Below are positions 56,677 through 64,000 of a stretch of 64,000 bases of DNA, one piece after another. The translations under genes were made by a program, and so were the position numbers. The DNA lies in assembly GCF_003432075.1 (NCBI RefSeq), contig NZ_QWBU01000009.1, forward strand, positions 1-64,000, in the 5' to 3' direction. The DNA is from Shinella sp. WSJ-2. GTDB lineage: Bacteria > Pseudomonadota > Alphaproteobacteria > Rhizobiales > Rhizobiaceae. The number at the start of each line of letters is the position of its first letter. The first letter of the stretch is position 1. A model generated the notes under the pieces. It saw only the letters and a program-made list of their open reading frames with translations. It was not told where the DNA came from and made no database searches.

Positions 56677-59238
56677 ATGGCAGAGTTTCCGCAAAAGGCG
56701 AAGGTCGTCATCATCGGTTTGGGTGGCATCGTCGGCGCGTCCATCGCCCATCATCTCATCGAGCGCGGATGGGACGATATCGTAGGCATCGACAAGTCGG
56801 GCATTCCGACCGACATCGGTTCGACGGCACATGCCTCCGACTTCTGCTACACGACGAGCCACGACTATCTCTCGGTCTGGACCACGCAGTACTCGATCGA
56901 TTTCTACGAGAAGATGGGTCACTACGCCCGCATCGGCGGCCTGGAAGTCGCGCGCACCGGCGACGACACCTGGATGGAAGAGATCAAGCGCAAGCTCTCC
57001 TCCGCCAAGGCGTTCGGCACCCGCGCGCACTATGTTTCCCCCGCCGAGATCAAGGAAATGTTCCCGCTGATCGAGCAGGATCAGGTGATGGGCGGCATGT
57101 TCGATCCGGACGCCGGCCTTGTCATCCCGCGCTCGCAGACCGTCGCCGGCAAGCTGGTCGATGCCGCCGAAAAATCCGGCAAGCTGCAGGTTTACGGCAA
57201 CACGCCGGCCCAGTCGCTGATCGTCGAGGGTGGCCGCATCAAGGGCGTTGTCACCCATCGCGGCACGATCATGGCCGATCACGTCATCGTCTGCGCCGGC
57301 ATCTGGGGCCGCCTGATTGCCGAAATGGTCGGCGAGGATCTGCCGGTCATGCCGGTCGACCACCCGCTGACCTTTTTCGGTCCGTACAACGAGTTCGAAG
57401 GCACCGGCAAGGAAATCGGCTTCCCGCTTTTGCGCGACCAGGGCAACTCCGCCTATATGCGCGACACGGGCGACCCGAAGACCACCGAGGGCGGCCAGAT
57501 CGAGTGGGGCTATTACGAGCAGACCAATCCGCGCCTCTGCCACCCGCGTGACATTCTCGAAAAGCACGAGGCGCGCCTGTCGCCCTCGCAACGCGACCTC
57601 GACATGGAGCAGATCCTCGAGCCGCTCGAAAAGGCCATGGAACTGACGCCGATCCTCGGCGAACTCGGCTATAACGAAGGCCATTCCTTCAACGGCTTGC
57701 TGCAGGTTTCCGCCGCTGGCGGCCCGTCCTGCGGCGAGAGCCAGAAGGTGCGCGGCCTGTGGTATTGCGTCGCCATCTGGGTCAAGGACGGCCCCGGCTA
57801 CGGCAAGCTCATCGCCGACTGGATGACGGACGGCCGCACCGAGATCGACCACAACTCCATCGACTATGCGCGCTTCTACCCGCACCAGCTGACGGAAGAG
57901 TTCATCGAGGGCCGCAGCTACGAGGCCGCCCAGAAGATCTACTTCCCGGCCGTGCACAACCGCGAACCCTATGCCACGGGCCGTGGCGCCAAGCGTTCGC
58001 CGTTCTACGAGCGCGAGGTCGAGCTCGGCGGCTACTTCATGGAACTGGGCGGCTGGGAGCGTGCACATGGCTACGCCGCCAACGAGCACCTCCTGGAAAA
58101 ATACGGCGACCGCGTGCCGGTGCGCGAGAACGAATGGGACAGCCGCCATTTCTGGCGCGTTTCCAATGCCGAGCACCTGGCGCTCAGCGAAGATGTCGGC
58201 ATCATCAACCTCTCGCACTTCCACATGGTGGATATCGAAGGGCCCGATCATGTCGAGCTCTTGGAATGGCTCTGCGCGGCGAAGATCGGCGGCGACGGCA
58301 ATATCGGCAAGGGCATCTACACCCACTTCCTCGACGACGAGGGCATGGTGCGTGCCGACTTCACGGTCTTCCGCATGGCCGACCGCTGCCGCCTCGTCAA
58401 CGGCGCCGATGCCGGCCCGCGCGACTTCCATTACATGAAGCGCGTCGCGCAGGATCGCGGCCTTGATGTCACCATCACCGACACGTCGGAAAAGTACATC
58501 ACCATCGGCATCTGGGGCCCGAATGCCCGCGAGAACCTGAAGAAGGTGGTCGCCGATCCCGCCGGTCTCGACCCGGAGAACTTCGCCTTCGCCGCGATCA
58601 AGCAGATCGAGATCGCCGGCAAAAACGTCACCGCCTTCCGCATCTCCTATGTCGGCGAGCAGGGCTGGGAACTGCACATGAAATACGAGGACGGTCTGGC
58701 CGTCTGGGACGCGCTGCGCTCCACGGGCGCGATGGCCGTCGGCGTCGAGACCTATGCCAACTCGCGCCGCATGGAAAAGAGCCTGCGCCTTCAGAACGCG
58801 GACCTGCTCACCCAGTACAACCTCATCGAGGCGGACCTTGCCCGTCCCAAGGTCAAGGAAGCGGACTTCCGCGGCAAGGCCAAGCATCTGGAATACAAGG
58901 CTCGGCCCCACCAGCCCGCCATGCTCTGCACGCTGGTCATGACGGAGAACACGGACAGGAACGGTGTGAAGCGCTACCCGCTTGGCAATCTGCCGGTCAT
59001 GGATCCGGCAACCGGCGAAGTCCTCATCGACGAACTCGGCCGCCGCTCCTACACGACCTCCATCGCCTTCGGCCCGACCATCGGCAAGAACATCGCGCTG
59101 GCCTACCTGCCGCACGCCTATTGCCAGGAAGGCCGCAAGCTCAACATCTCGTATTTCGACGAGATCTACCCGGTCGAGGTGGTCGGCATCGGCTACAAGC
59201 CGCTCTACGACCCCGAAAACCTGAAGCCGCGCACGTAA
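56677..59238 (+). CDS. FAD-dependent dehydrogenase with GcvT domain (dimethylglycine/sarcosine dehydrogenase type)
   Basis: 853 residues. N-terminal DAO/FAD domain (VVIIGLGGIVGASIAHHLIERGWDDIVGIDKSG, then about 400 residues), followed by a C-terminal folate-binding GcvT domain (NLSHFHMVDIEGPDHVELLEWLCAAKIG ... VGEQGWELHMKYEDGLAVWDAL). This layout oxidises N-methyl groups of dimethylglycine, sarcosine or a related amine and hands the carbon to tetrahydrofolate. Which substrate is not certain. Strong terminator follows. Confidence 0.8.
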   Translation: MAEFPQKAKVVIIGLGGIVGASIAHHLIERGWDDIVGIDKSGIPTDIGSTAHASDFCYTTSHDYLSVWTTQYSIDFYEKMGHYARIGGLEVARTGDDTWMEEIKRKLSSAKAFGTRAHYVSPAEIKEMFPLIEQDQVMGGMFDPDAGLVIPRSQTVAGKLVDAAEKSGKLQVYGNTPAQSLIVEGGRIKGVVTHRGTIMADHVIVCAGIWGRLIAEMVGEDLPVMPVDHPLTFFGPYNEFEGTGKEIGFPLLRDQGNSAYMRDTGDPKTTEGGQIEWGYYEQTNPRLCHPRDILEKHEARLSPSQRDLDMEQILEPLEKAMELTPILGELGYNEGHSFNGLLQVSAAGGPSCGESQKVRGLWYCVAIWVKDGPGYGKLIADWMTDGRTEIDHNSIDYARFYPHQLTEEFIEGRSYEAAQKIYFPAVHNREPYATGRGAKRSPFYEREVELGGYFMELGGWERAHGYAANEHLLEKYGDRVPVRENEWDSRHFWRVSNAEHLALSEDVGIINLSHFHMVDIEGPDHVELLEWLCAAKIGGDGNIGKGIYTHFLDDEGMVRADFTVFRMADRCRLVNGADAGPRDFHYMKRVAQDRGLDVTITDTSEKYITIGIWGPNARENLKKVVADPAGLDPENFAFAAIKQIEIAGKNVTAFRISYVGEQGWELHMKYEDGLAVWDALRSTGAMAVGVETYANSRRMEKSLRLQNADLLTQYNLIEADLARPKVKEADFRGKAKHLEYKARPHQPAMLCTLVMTENTDRNGVKRYPLGNLPVMDPATGEVLIDELGRRSYTTSIAFGPTIGKNIALAYLPHAYCQEGRKLNISYFDEIYPVEVVGIGYKPLYDPENLKPRT

Positions 59239-59259
59239 GCGGTTTCAAGGCGCAAAAAG

Positions 59260-59288
59260 AAAGGGCGTGCCGATGGCGCGCCCTTTTT
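59260..59288 (+). terminator. Rho-independent terminator
   Basis: AAAGGGCGTGCC pairs with GGCGCGCCCTTT around GAT (one T.G pair) and continues into five T. It serves the FAD/GcvT gene and may also serve the convergent amidohydrolase gene. Confidence 0.85.
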
Positions 59289-59295
59289 GATTGGG

Positions 59296-60495
59296 TCAGC
59301 GGATGACGGCACCGTTCTCGGCGACCAGTCGTCCGCCCTTGAACACCCGGCGGCCTTTCGGCACGGCCACCACCGCCTCGGGCACATGCTCGGCATCGAG
59401 CGTCACGAAATCCGCCTTCGCGCCGACAGCAATACCGTAGCCTTCGAGGCTAAGCGCCTTCGCACTCGCTGCCGTCACCACGTCGAAGGCGGCGCTCAGT
59501 TCCTCGTCGGTGTAGAAGCCGGAGCGGTAGCCGATCATCATCGCGCGGCCGAGCATGTCGCCGTCGCCATAGGGCCACCAGGAATCGCGGATATTGTCGC
59601 TGCCGGCGAAGACGTTGACGCCCTCCGCGCGCAACAGCGCGACCGGCGGGAAGGCGTGGTCGCCGGGGGCGTTGGTCATGATGGAGACGCCCGCGGCGGC
59701 GATTTTCGCGCCGATATGGCGGGCGCCATCCGCATCGAGATTGCCGAGACCATAGGCGTGACTGATCGCCACCTTGCCCTGCAGGCCGAGCGCCATCGTG
59801 CGGGCGCAGATTTCCTCAACGGTGAAGACGCCGAGCGAACCGAAATCGTGCAGATGGATATCGACGCCGACGCCGCGCTTCTCCGCCACGCCGAAGACGA
59901 CATCGAGATGGCCTTGCAGGTCGCGATCAAAACTTGCCGGGTCGAGGCCGCCGACGAGATCGGCGCCCATCGCGATCGCCTCGTCCAGCAGTTCGTCCGT
60001 GCCGGGGCTCTTGAGGATGCCGCTCTGCGGGAAGGCGACGAGCTGGATATCGATGATATCGCGATATTCTTCGCGGATCGCCAGGATCGTCTCCAGCGAT
60101 TTCAGGCCGACCGACGCATCGACCATGACGTGGCTGCGCATGGAGAGGGAGCCGTGGCCGACGCAGAGCTCCAGCTGCTTGCGCGCGCGTTCCGCCATCG
60201 GCGCTGCCTGCGCCATGTTCTGAGCCTGGAAAGCCACGCGCTCATGCACGTCGAAACCATTGGTGCAGGCTTTGTGAGGTATCCACTTGTCGCCGTAGAA
60301 GCTGGTATCGAGATGGATATGCCCCTCGACGAAGGCCGGCACAAGAAGCGCACCGGCAATGTCCACGCTATGCGCCGCATCGGCCGCCGAACCTGCCGGC
60401 GCAATGGAGACGATGCGGCCGCCGGCAACGCCGATATCGTTCAGCGTGCCATCCGCCAGCTTCGCATTGGTGAACAGGGTTTCGATGCCGGCCAT
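59296..60495 (-). CDS. Cytosine-deaminase-like amidohydrolase
   Basis: 399 residues from ATG 60495 with GGAG 9 bp upstream; a start 7 codons earlier is possible. Metal ligands are in FVEGHIHLD, HLHD, ISHAYGLG and FAGSDNIRDSWWPYGDGDM, as in the codA/atzC branch. It hydrolyses an amine or amide on a ring compound; the ligand is not readable. Stands alone between a terminator and an L,D-transpeptidase gene. Confidence 0.8.
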   Translation of the reverse strand: MAGIETLFTNAKLADGTLNDIGVAGGRIVSIAPAGSAADAAHSVDIAGALLVPAFVEGHIHLDTSFYGDKWIPHKACTNGFDVHERVAFQAQNMAQAAPMAERARKQLELCVGHGSLSMRSHVMVDASVGLKSLETILAIREEYRDIIDIQLVAFPQSGILKSPGTDELLDEAIAMGADLVGGLDPASFDRDLQGHLDVVFGVAEKRGVGVDIHLHDFGSLGVFTVEEICARTMALGLQGKVAISHAYGLGNLDADGARHIGAKIAAAGVSIMTNAPGDHAFPPVALLRAEGVNVFAGSDNIRDSWWPYGDGDMLGRAMMIGYRSGFYTDEELSAAFDVVTAASAKALSLEGYGIAVGAKADFVTLDAEHVPEAVVAVPKGRRVFKGGRLVAENGAVIR

Positions 60496-60583
60496 ATTGT
60501 CGCGCTCCATTTGCATAGGGATCGGCCCGCCCCTGAAGGGCAGACTGAAATTGTATGCAATAACACGCGAAAATCGTATTCAG

Positions 60584-61291
60584 TCAATAGGCCGCGGCGA
60601 CGGCCGCGTTGCCCAGCACGACGATGGGCGTGCCGCTCTGGACTCGGTTGAACAGATCCACCACGTCTTGGTTGATCATGCGCACGCAGCCGGACGAGAC
60701 GGACTTGCCGATCGTCCACCACTCCGGCGAGCCATGGATGCGGTAGAGCGTGTCTTCCTTGTCCTTGAAGATATACATGGCGCGCGCACCAAGCGGGTTC
60801 TTCAGGCCCGGCTCCATGCCGCCGTTGCGGGAGCTATAAGGTTCCAGTTCTGGCTGGCGGGCGATCATCTCGTCCGGCGGCGTCCAGCGCGGCCAAGCGC
60901 GCTTGTACTGGATGACGCCGCGGCCGGCCCATTCGAAACCGGCGCGGCCGAGGCCGACGCCGTAGCGCATCGCCTGCCCATCTTCATAGGTCAGGTAGAG
61001 GAAATGGCTCGCCGTATCGACGACGATGACGCCGGCGCGTTCACCCGTCGGGTTGGGCACCATTTGGCGATAAAAGCGCGGATCGATCTTCTGGTAGGGA
61101 ATGGCAGGCAGCGGATAGGGCTCATCGTCCTTCGGGCCATACATGGCAGCGTAGATGCTGTTGTCGACGACCGGTTCGGGCCTTATCGCGACCCGCTCGC
61201 GCACTGGCGTCGTGCAGCCGGCCAAAACTGTGGTTGCCAATCCTGCACTACCGAGCAGGAAGGAGCGGCGGGTTACGCTTTCACCAGTCAA
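60584..61291 (-). CDS. L,D-transpeptidase lipoprotein (YkuD)
   Basis: 235 residues. Lipobox TTVLAGC near residue 26, after a twin-arginine-like TRRSFLLGS. YkuD active site IHGSPEWWTIGKSVSSGCVRM with the catalytic cysteine. It cross-links peptidoglycan 3-3 or attaches proteins to it in the periplasm. A second transpeptidase gene lies 16 bp upstream on the same strand. Confidence 0.85.
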   Translation of the reverse strand: MTGESVTRRSFLLGSAGLATTVLAGCTTPVRERVAIRPEPVVDNSIYAAMYGPKDDEPYPLPAIPYQKIDPRFYRQMVPNPTGERAGVIVVDTASHFLYLTYEDGQAMRYGVGLGRAGFEWAGRGVIQYKRAWPRWTPPDEMIARQPELEPYSSRNGGMEPGLKNPLGARAMYIFKDKEDTLYRIHGSPEWWTIGKSVSSGCVRMINQDVVDLFNRVQSGTPIVVLGNAAVAAAY

Positions 61292-61307
61292 GGAATGCCC
61301 TCACACC

Positions 61308-62351
61308 TCAATCGTCATAGGGATCGGCGAGCGCGGCATCGGGCCGGCTGACCGGGTATTTCGTGCGCGAAATGCGGGCGGCCATGCCCTTCGCGCCCTG
61401 CTGCTTCAGGAGCGAGCGGAAGCTCGGATGCATACCGCCGTCCACATAGGCGAAGCTCGAAACCGGTGTGGCGCTCGCAAAAGCCGCATCCAGCTTCTTT
61501 TGTTCCGCACCGATCTTCGCGATCACATCATTTTGAGCACCGTCAACCGTGGCGGGGCACTGGGCGAGCGGATCGCTCGGCTCGCCGCCCGCGAATTCCC
61601 GGTTGAATACATAGCGGCCGCCGCAGACGGAGACCTTCGGCTGCTTGCGCGTGAAGGCGAAGGCATCATAGCCCTCCTTCAGCGTGCGCCAGAACGGCAT
61701 GTTGGGATCACCCTTATGCTTGGCCATGTTTTCCGTGGTCATGCGGAAGGGATAGGCCTGGACCTGGAAACGCTCCTGACCACCCTCCAGCGCCTTCTGC
61801 ACGATGGCATAGATCTCGCCCACGCCCTGATCCGTCATGGCATAGCAGCCCGACGACGAGCAGGCGCCATGCACCATCAGCGCCTCGCCGGAATAGCCGA
61901 GCGCCGATTCCAGCCGGTTCGGATAACCGAGGTTGAACGAGACGTAGTACTGAGAGTTCGGGTTCAGCATGCCGGCGGAGACATGGTAAAACCCTTCCGG
62001 CGCCTGGCGGTCGCCGCTCTTCGTCTTCGGTCCGAGTTTTCCGGACCAGCGGCACATCGGATAGGTCTTGAACAGCGCATATTGGCCGCTCGCATTGACC
62101 TTCCAGACCTCGAGCTCGCTCTCCTGCTTGAAGATACGCACCAGCACCGGGCTTTCCGGCCGCATCTTCTTGGCCGCCATCTCCGCCTTCACCTTGCTGG
62201 ACAGCTGCGGCGCTTCGGCGAGCGAGGCGACATCCATGGCCATGCAGCCGGCCAGCAGGCTGCCGGCGACCGTCGCGGCGGCAAGGCGAGCGACAAGCGA
62301 GAGACGCGGGCGGGTGGTTTCACGAGAAAGGAGATGGCGAAGCGCAAACAT
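61308..62351 (-). CDS. L,D-transpeptidase family lipoprotein (YafK-like)
   Basis: 347 residues, lipobox GSLLAGC. Active site LMVHGACSSSGCYAMTD (HGxxSSSGCxAM) marks the YafK/DpaA group. In E. coli DpaA removes Braun lipoprotein from peptidoglycan, so this may cut rather than form cross-links. A C-terminal extension past the catalytic domain is present. Confidence 0.8.
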   Translation of the reverse strand: MFALRHLLSRETTRPRLSLVARLAAATVAGSLLAGCMAMDVASLAEAPQLSSKVKAEMAAKKMRPESPVLVRIFKQESELEVWKVNASGQYALFKTYPMCRWSGKLGPKTKSGDRQAPEGFYHVSAGMLNPNSQYYVSFNLGYPNRLESALGYSGEALMVHGACSSSGCYAMTDQGVGEIYAIVQKALEGGQERFQVQAYPFRMTTENMAKHKGDPNMPFWRTLKEGYDAFAFTRKQPKVSVCGGRYVFNREFAGGEPSDPLAQCPATVDGAQNDVIAKIGAEQKKLDAAFASATPVSSFAYVDGGMHPSFRSLLKQQGAKGMAARISRTKYPVSRPDAALADPYDD

Positions 62352-62579
62352 GGGTCGGTTTCGATTGCTGGGGCCGGTCTTGGAAATCGGGGCGCCGGTA
62401 TCGGCGGCGCATCTTAGGCCTAGAGTCCAAGCGATTGCTTAGAACTTCGTTAATCTTATGACCCGGAAGGGCCGCTGCCCGGCATCATGCCGTGGGAATG
62501 CCGCGAATCCGGCATCGATCTTGCGGGGAGCTTAAACCCTCAAGCTGCTTGAGCTTCAAGACCAGCTTTGCGGCTTTCT

Positions 62580-62603
62580 TTCGTCGCGGGGTCACGCGAC
62601 GAA
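62580..62603. other. Inverted repeat in the gap before the GFA gene
   Basis: TTCGTCGCG and CGCGACGAA are perfect inverted repeats around GGGTCA, 51 bp before the GFA start. It could be an operator or a terminator remnant. The 300-bp gap 62352-62654 contains nothing else I can name. Confidence 0.35.
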
Positions 62604-62654
62604 CAAAAAATCGTTAGAATAGTTCTCCTCTTCAGGAATCTGGAGGTGAACGAC

Positions 62655-63047
62655 ATGGAACGCATGACCGGCGGCTGTCTGTGTGGCAATGTCCGCCTTG
62701 AGACGTCGGGATCTCCCTACCGGGTCGGGGTCTGCCATTGCCTCGATTGCCGCAAGCATCACGGTGCGCTGTTTCACGCCTCGGCGATCTTCCCGCGCGA
62801 GGCGGTGAGCGTGACGGGGGAGACGCGCGACTATGCCGGGCGCTACTTCTGCCCGCGCTGCGGCTCGCCGGTCTTTGCCTGCACCGGCGATGAAATCGAG
62901 GTCAATCTCGGCGTGCTCGATGAGCCCGACCGGTTCACCCCGACCTATGAGCTCTGGACGATCCGCCGCGAAGCCTGGCTGCCACCGTTTCCGCTGGCGC
63001 GGCATTATGACCGGGACCGGGAGAACCCCGGTCGCAGCGAGCCTTAG
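62655..63047 (+). CDS. GFA-family (CENP-V/GFA) zinc protein
   Basis: 130 residues from ATG 62655, GGAGG upstream. Zinc ligands GGCLCGNVRLE, VGVCHCLDCRKHHG and YFCPRCGSPVF are complete for the GFA fold. The family includes glutathione-dependent formaldehyde-activating enzyme but most members have unknown function. Confidence 0.85.
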   Translation: MERMTGGCLCGNVRLETSGSPYRVGVCHCLDCRKHHGALFHASAIFPREAVSVTGETRDYAGRYFCPRCGSPVFACTGDEIEVNLGVLDEPDRFTPTYELWTIRREAWLPPFPLARHYDRDRENPGRSEP

Positions 63048-63118
63048 CCGAGCGACGACGCTTGATTTACAAACCGTCCCGGCACATCTGTGGGGAGTGC
63101 GTTTCAGGAGGGCAGACC

Positions 63119-63535
63119 ATGCTGACGATCGGCGATCTTTCCAAGGCCACGGGCGTCAAGGTTCCGACCATCCGCTATTACGAGCAGATGGGCCTGCTTT
63201 CCCATGCCGAGCGATCGGAGGGCAACCAGCGGCGCTATTCCAGCGGCGAGCGTGACCGGCTCACCTTCATTCGCCACGCCCGCGATCTCGGGCTGACCAT
63301 CGATGCAATCCGCGAGCTGATCGAGCTCAGCCAGCATCCCGAACGCCCCTGCCACGACGCCGACCGCATCGCCGCCGAGCAGCTGACGACCGTGCGGCGC
63401 AAGATCGAGCGCCTGCAGAAGCTGGAGGCAGAGCTGGTGCGCATCACCAGCCATTGCCATTCCGACCAGATCCGCGACTGCTACGTCATCCGCGCGCTGG
63501 CGAACCACGATCTCTGCCAGGACGAACACGATTAG
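63119..63535 (+). CDS. MerR-family transcriptional regulator
   Basis: 138 residues from ATG 63119, CAGGAGGG upstream. HTH: LTIGDLSKATGVKVPTIRYYEQMGLLSHAERSEGNQRRYSSGERDRLTFIRHARDLGLTIDAIRELIELS. The C-terminus has cysteine/histidine-containing ends (RPCHDAD, HCHSDQIRDC), consistent with metal sensing. Overlaps the convergent SCO gene by 4 bp. Confidence 0.85.
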   Translation: MLTIGDLSKATGVKVPTIRYYEQMGLLSHAERSEGNQRRYSSGERDRLTFIRHARDLGLTIDAIRELIELSQHPERPCHDADRIAAEQLTTVRRKIERLQKLEAELVRITSHCHSDQIRDCYVIRALANHDLCQDEHD

Positions 63536-64000
63536 GACGCGGCAAGCCGCTTCAATTTCTGAAGCTGCGCCGCGCGGGGCTCATGCATATCCAGCATGCC
63601 CTGCAACCGGCCATCCGCGCGGATGAGGAAAAGCCCGGCGGTGTGCTCCATCGTGTAGCTGCCCGATTCCGTTGCAACCTTCCTGTAAAAGGCGGAAAAC
63701 GCCTCCGCCGCCACCTTGGTCTGGGCGGCATCGCCGCGCAGCGCGATAATGCGCGGATCGAAGGACGTCATGTAAAGCTTCAGAAGCTGCGCCGTGTCGC
63801 GCTCGGGATCGATGGAGATGAAGAGCGGCGTGATGCGATCCGCCGCCGGGCCGATATCCTTGAGCAGGCCGCTCAGTTCGAAAAGCGCGGTCGGGCAGAC
63901 ATCCGGACAATGGGTGAAACCGAAAAAGGCGAGGTAGGGTTTTCCCGCGAGATCGGCCGAGCCGAAGGGCTTGCCATCCACCGTCTGCAAGGTGAAGACG
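63532..64000 (-). CDS. SCO1/SenC copper chaperone, partial
   Basis: The 5' end lies outside the window; about 155 residues are seen. CPDVCPT (CxxxC) and the late H in MEHTAGLFLIRADG are the copper ligands. LVDHTGKPFGSADLAGKPYLAFFGFTHC-type start. It delivers copper to cytochrome oxidase or acts as a thiol reductase. Confidence 0.85.
   Translation of the reverse strand, partial: VFTLQTVDGKPFGSADLAGKPYLAFFGFTHCPDVCPTALFELSGLLKDIGPAADRITPLFISIDPERDTAQLLKLYMTSFDPRIIALRGDAAQTKVAAEAFSAFYRKVATESGSYTMEHTAGLFLIRADGRLQGMLDMHEPRAAQLQKLKRLAAS

Noticed and set aside
56545-59115. 856-codon open frame antisense to the FAD/GcvT gene
   Set aside because: It lies wholly opposite a convincing gene with complete domains; GC-rich codon use opens such frames. 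Its protein has no domain and no ribosome binding site.
59287-62417. Long plus-strand open frames opposite the amidohydrolase and transpeptidase genes
   Set aside because: Antisense of clear genes, with no recognisable domain.

Overview
The window reads as DNA from an alphaproteobacterium of the Rhizobiaceae type (Rhizobium, Agrobacterium, Shinella or a relative). The evidence is the ABC uptake systems with GC-rich codon use, a DUF1127 gene, a long-form ChrA, a small RNA locus with CCTCCTCCC loops, and the IS families present. I place it at family level only, by protein resemblance.

Two parts are visible. Positions 1 to about 46.6 kb are accessory DNA. They start with insertion-sequence debris (ends or pieces of IS21-, IS3- and IS5-type elements) that has beheaded an SMC/Rad50-like ATPase gene. 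A series of functionally coherent gene modules follows, each separated by a copy of one roughly 305-bp non-coding repeat, always in the same orientation. Copies lie at 2728 (short piece), 5699, 12793, 27181, 31102 and 40160 (left half only). The modules are: (A-B) an FAD/NAD(P) oxidoreductase and a MOSC protein; (B-C) three cyanamide-hydratase-like HD proteins, a GlxA-type regulator, a MocR regulator, a cupin, an AhpD-like protein, an SDR and a cupin remnant; (C-D) ugpBAEC for glycerol-3-phosphate, an inositol-monophosphatase-family enzyme, an AfuABC-like transporter with two binding proteins, and a two-component system; (D-E) an M20 peptidase remnant, AraC and MarR regulators, an alpha/beta hydrolase and a SnoaL-like protein behind a 39-bp palindrome; (E-F) an AraC regulator, a complete ABC sugar/polyol transporter, a xylitol-dehydrogenase-like enzyme, an L-xylulose-reductase-like SDR and a ribitol dehydrogenase. 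After copy F come the N-terminal stub of a tyrosine recombinase and a 1720-residue RTX surface protein.

From about 47 kb to the end the gene content looks like ordinary chromosome: YegP, a cupin-type XRE regulator with an omega-aminotransferase, modE and modABC, a four-hairpin small RNA, DUF1127, an aminotransferase with its own divergent XRE-cupin regulator, chrA, a large FAD/GcvT dehydrogenase, an amidohydrolase, two L,D-transpeptidases, a GFA protein, a MerR regulator and the start of a SCO1/SenC protein.

The most unusual signal is the 305-bp repeat that punctuates the accessory region. Its left half directly precedes a recombinase gene fragment in copy F, which suggests that the modules were gathered stepwise by site-specific integration at a shared sequence. 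The second is the minus-strand RNA with four CCTCCTCCC hairpin loops next to modA.
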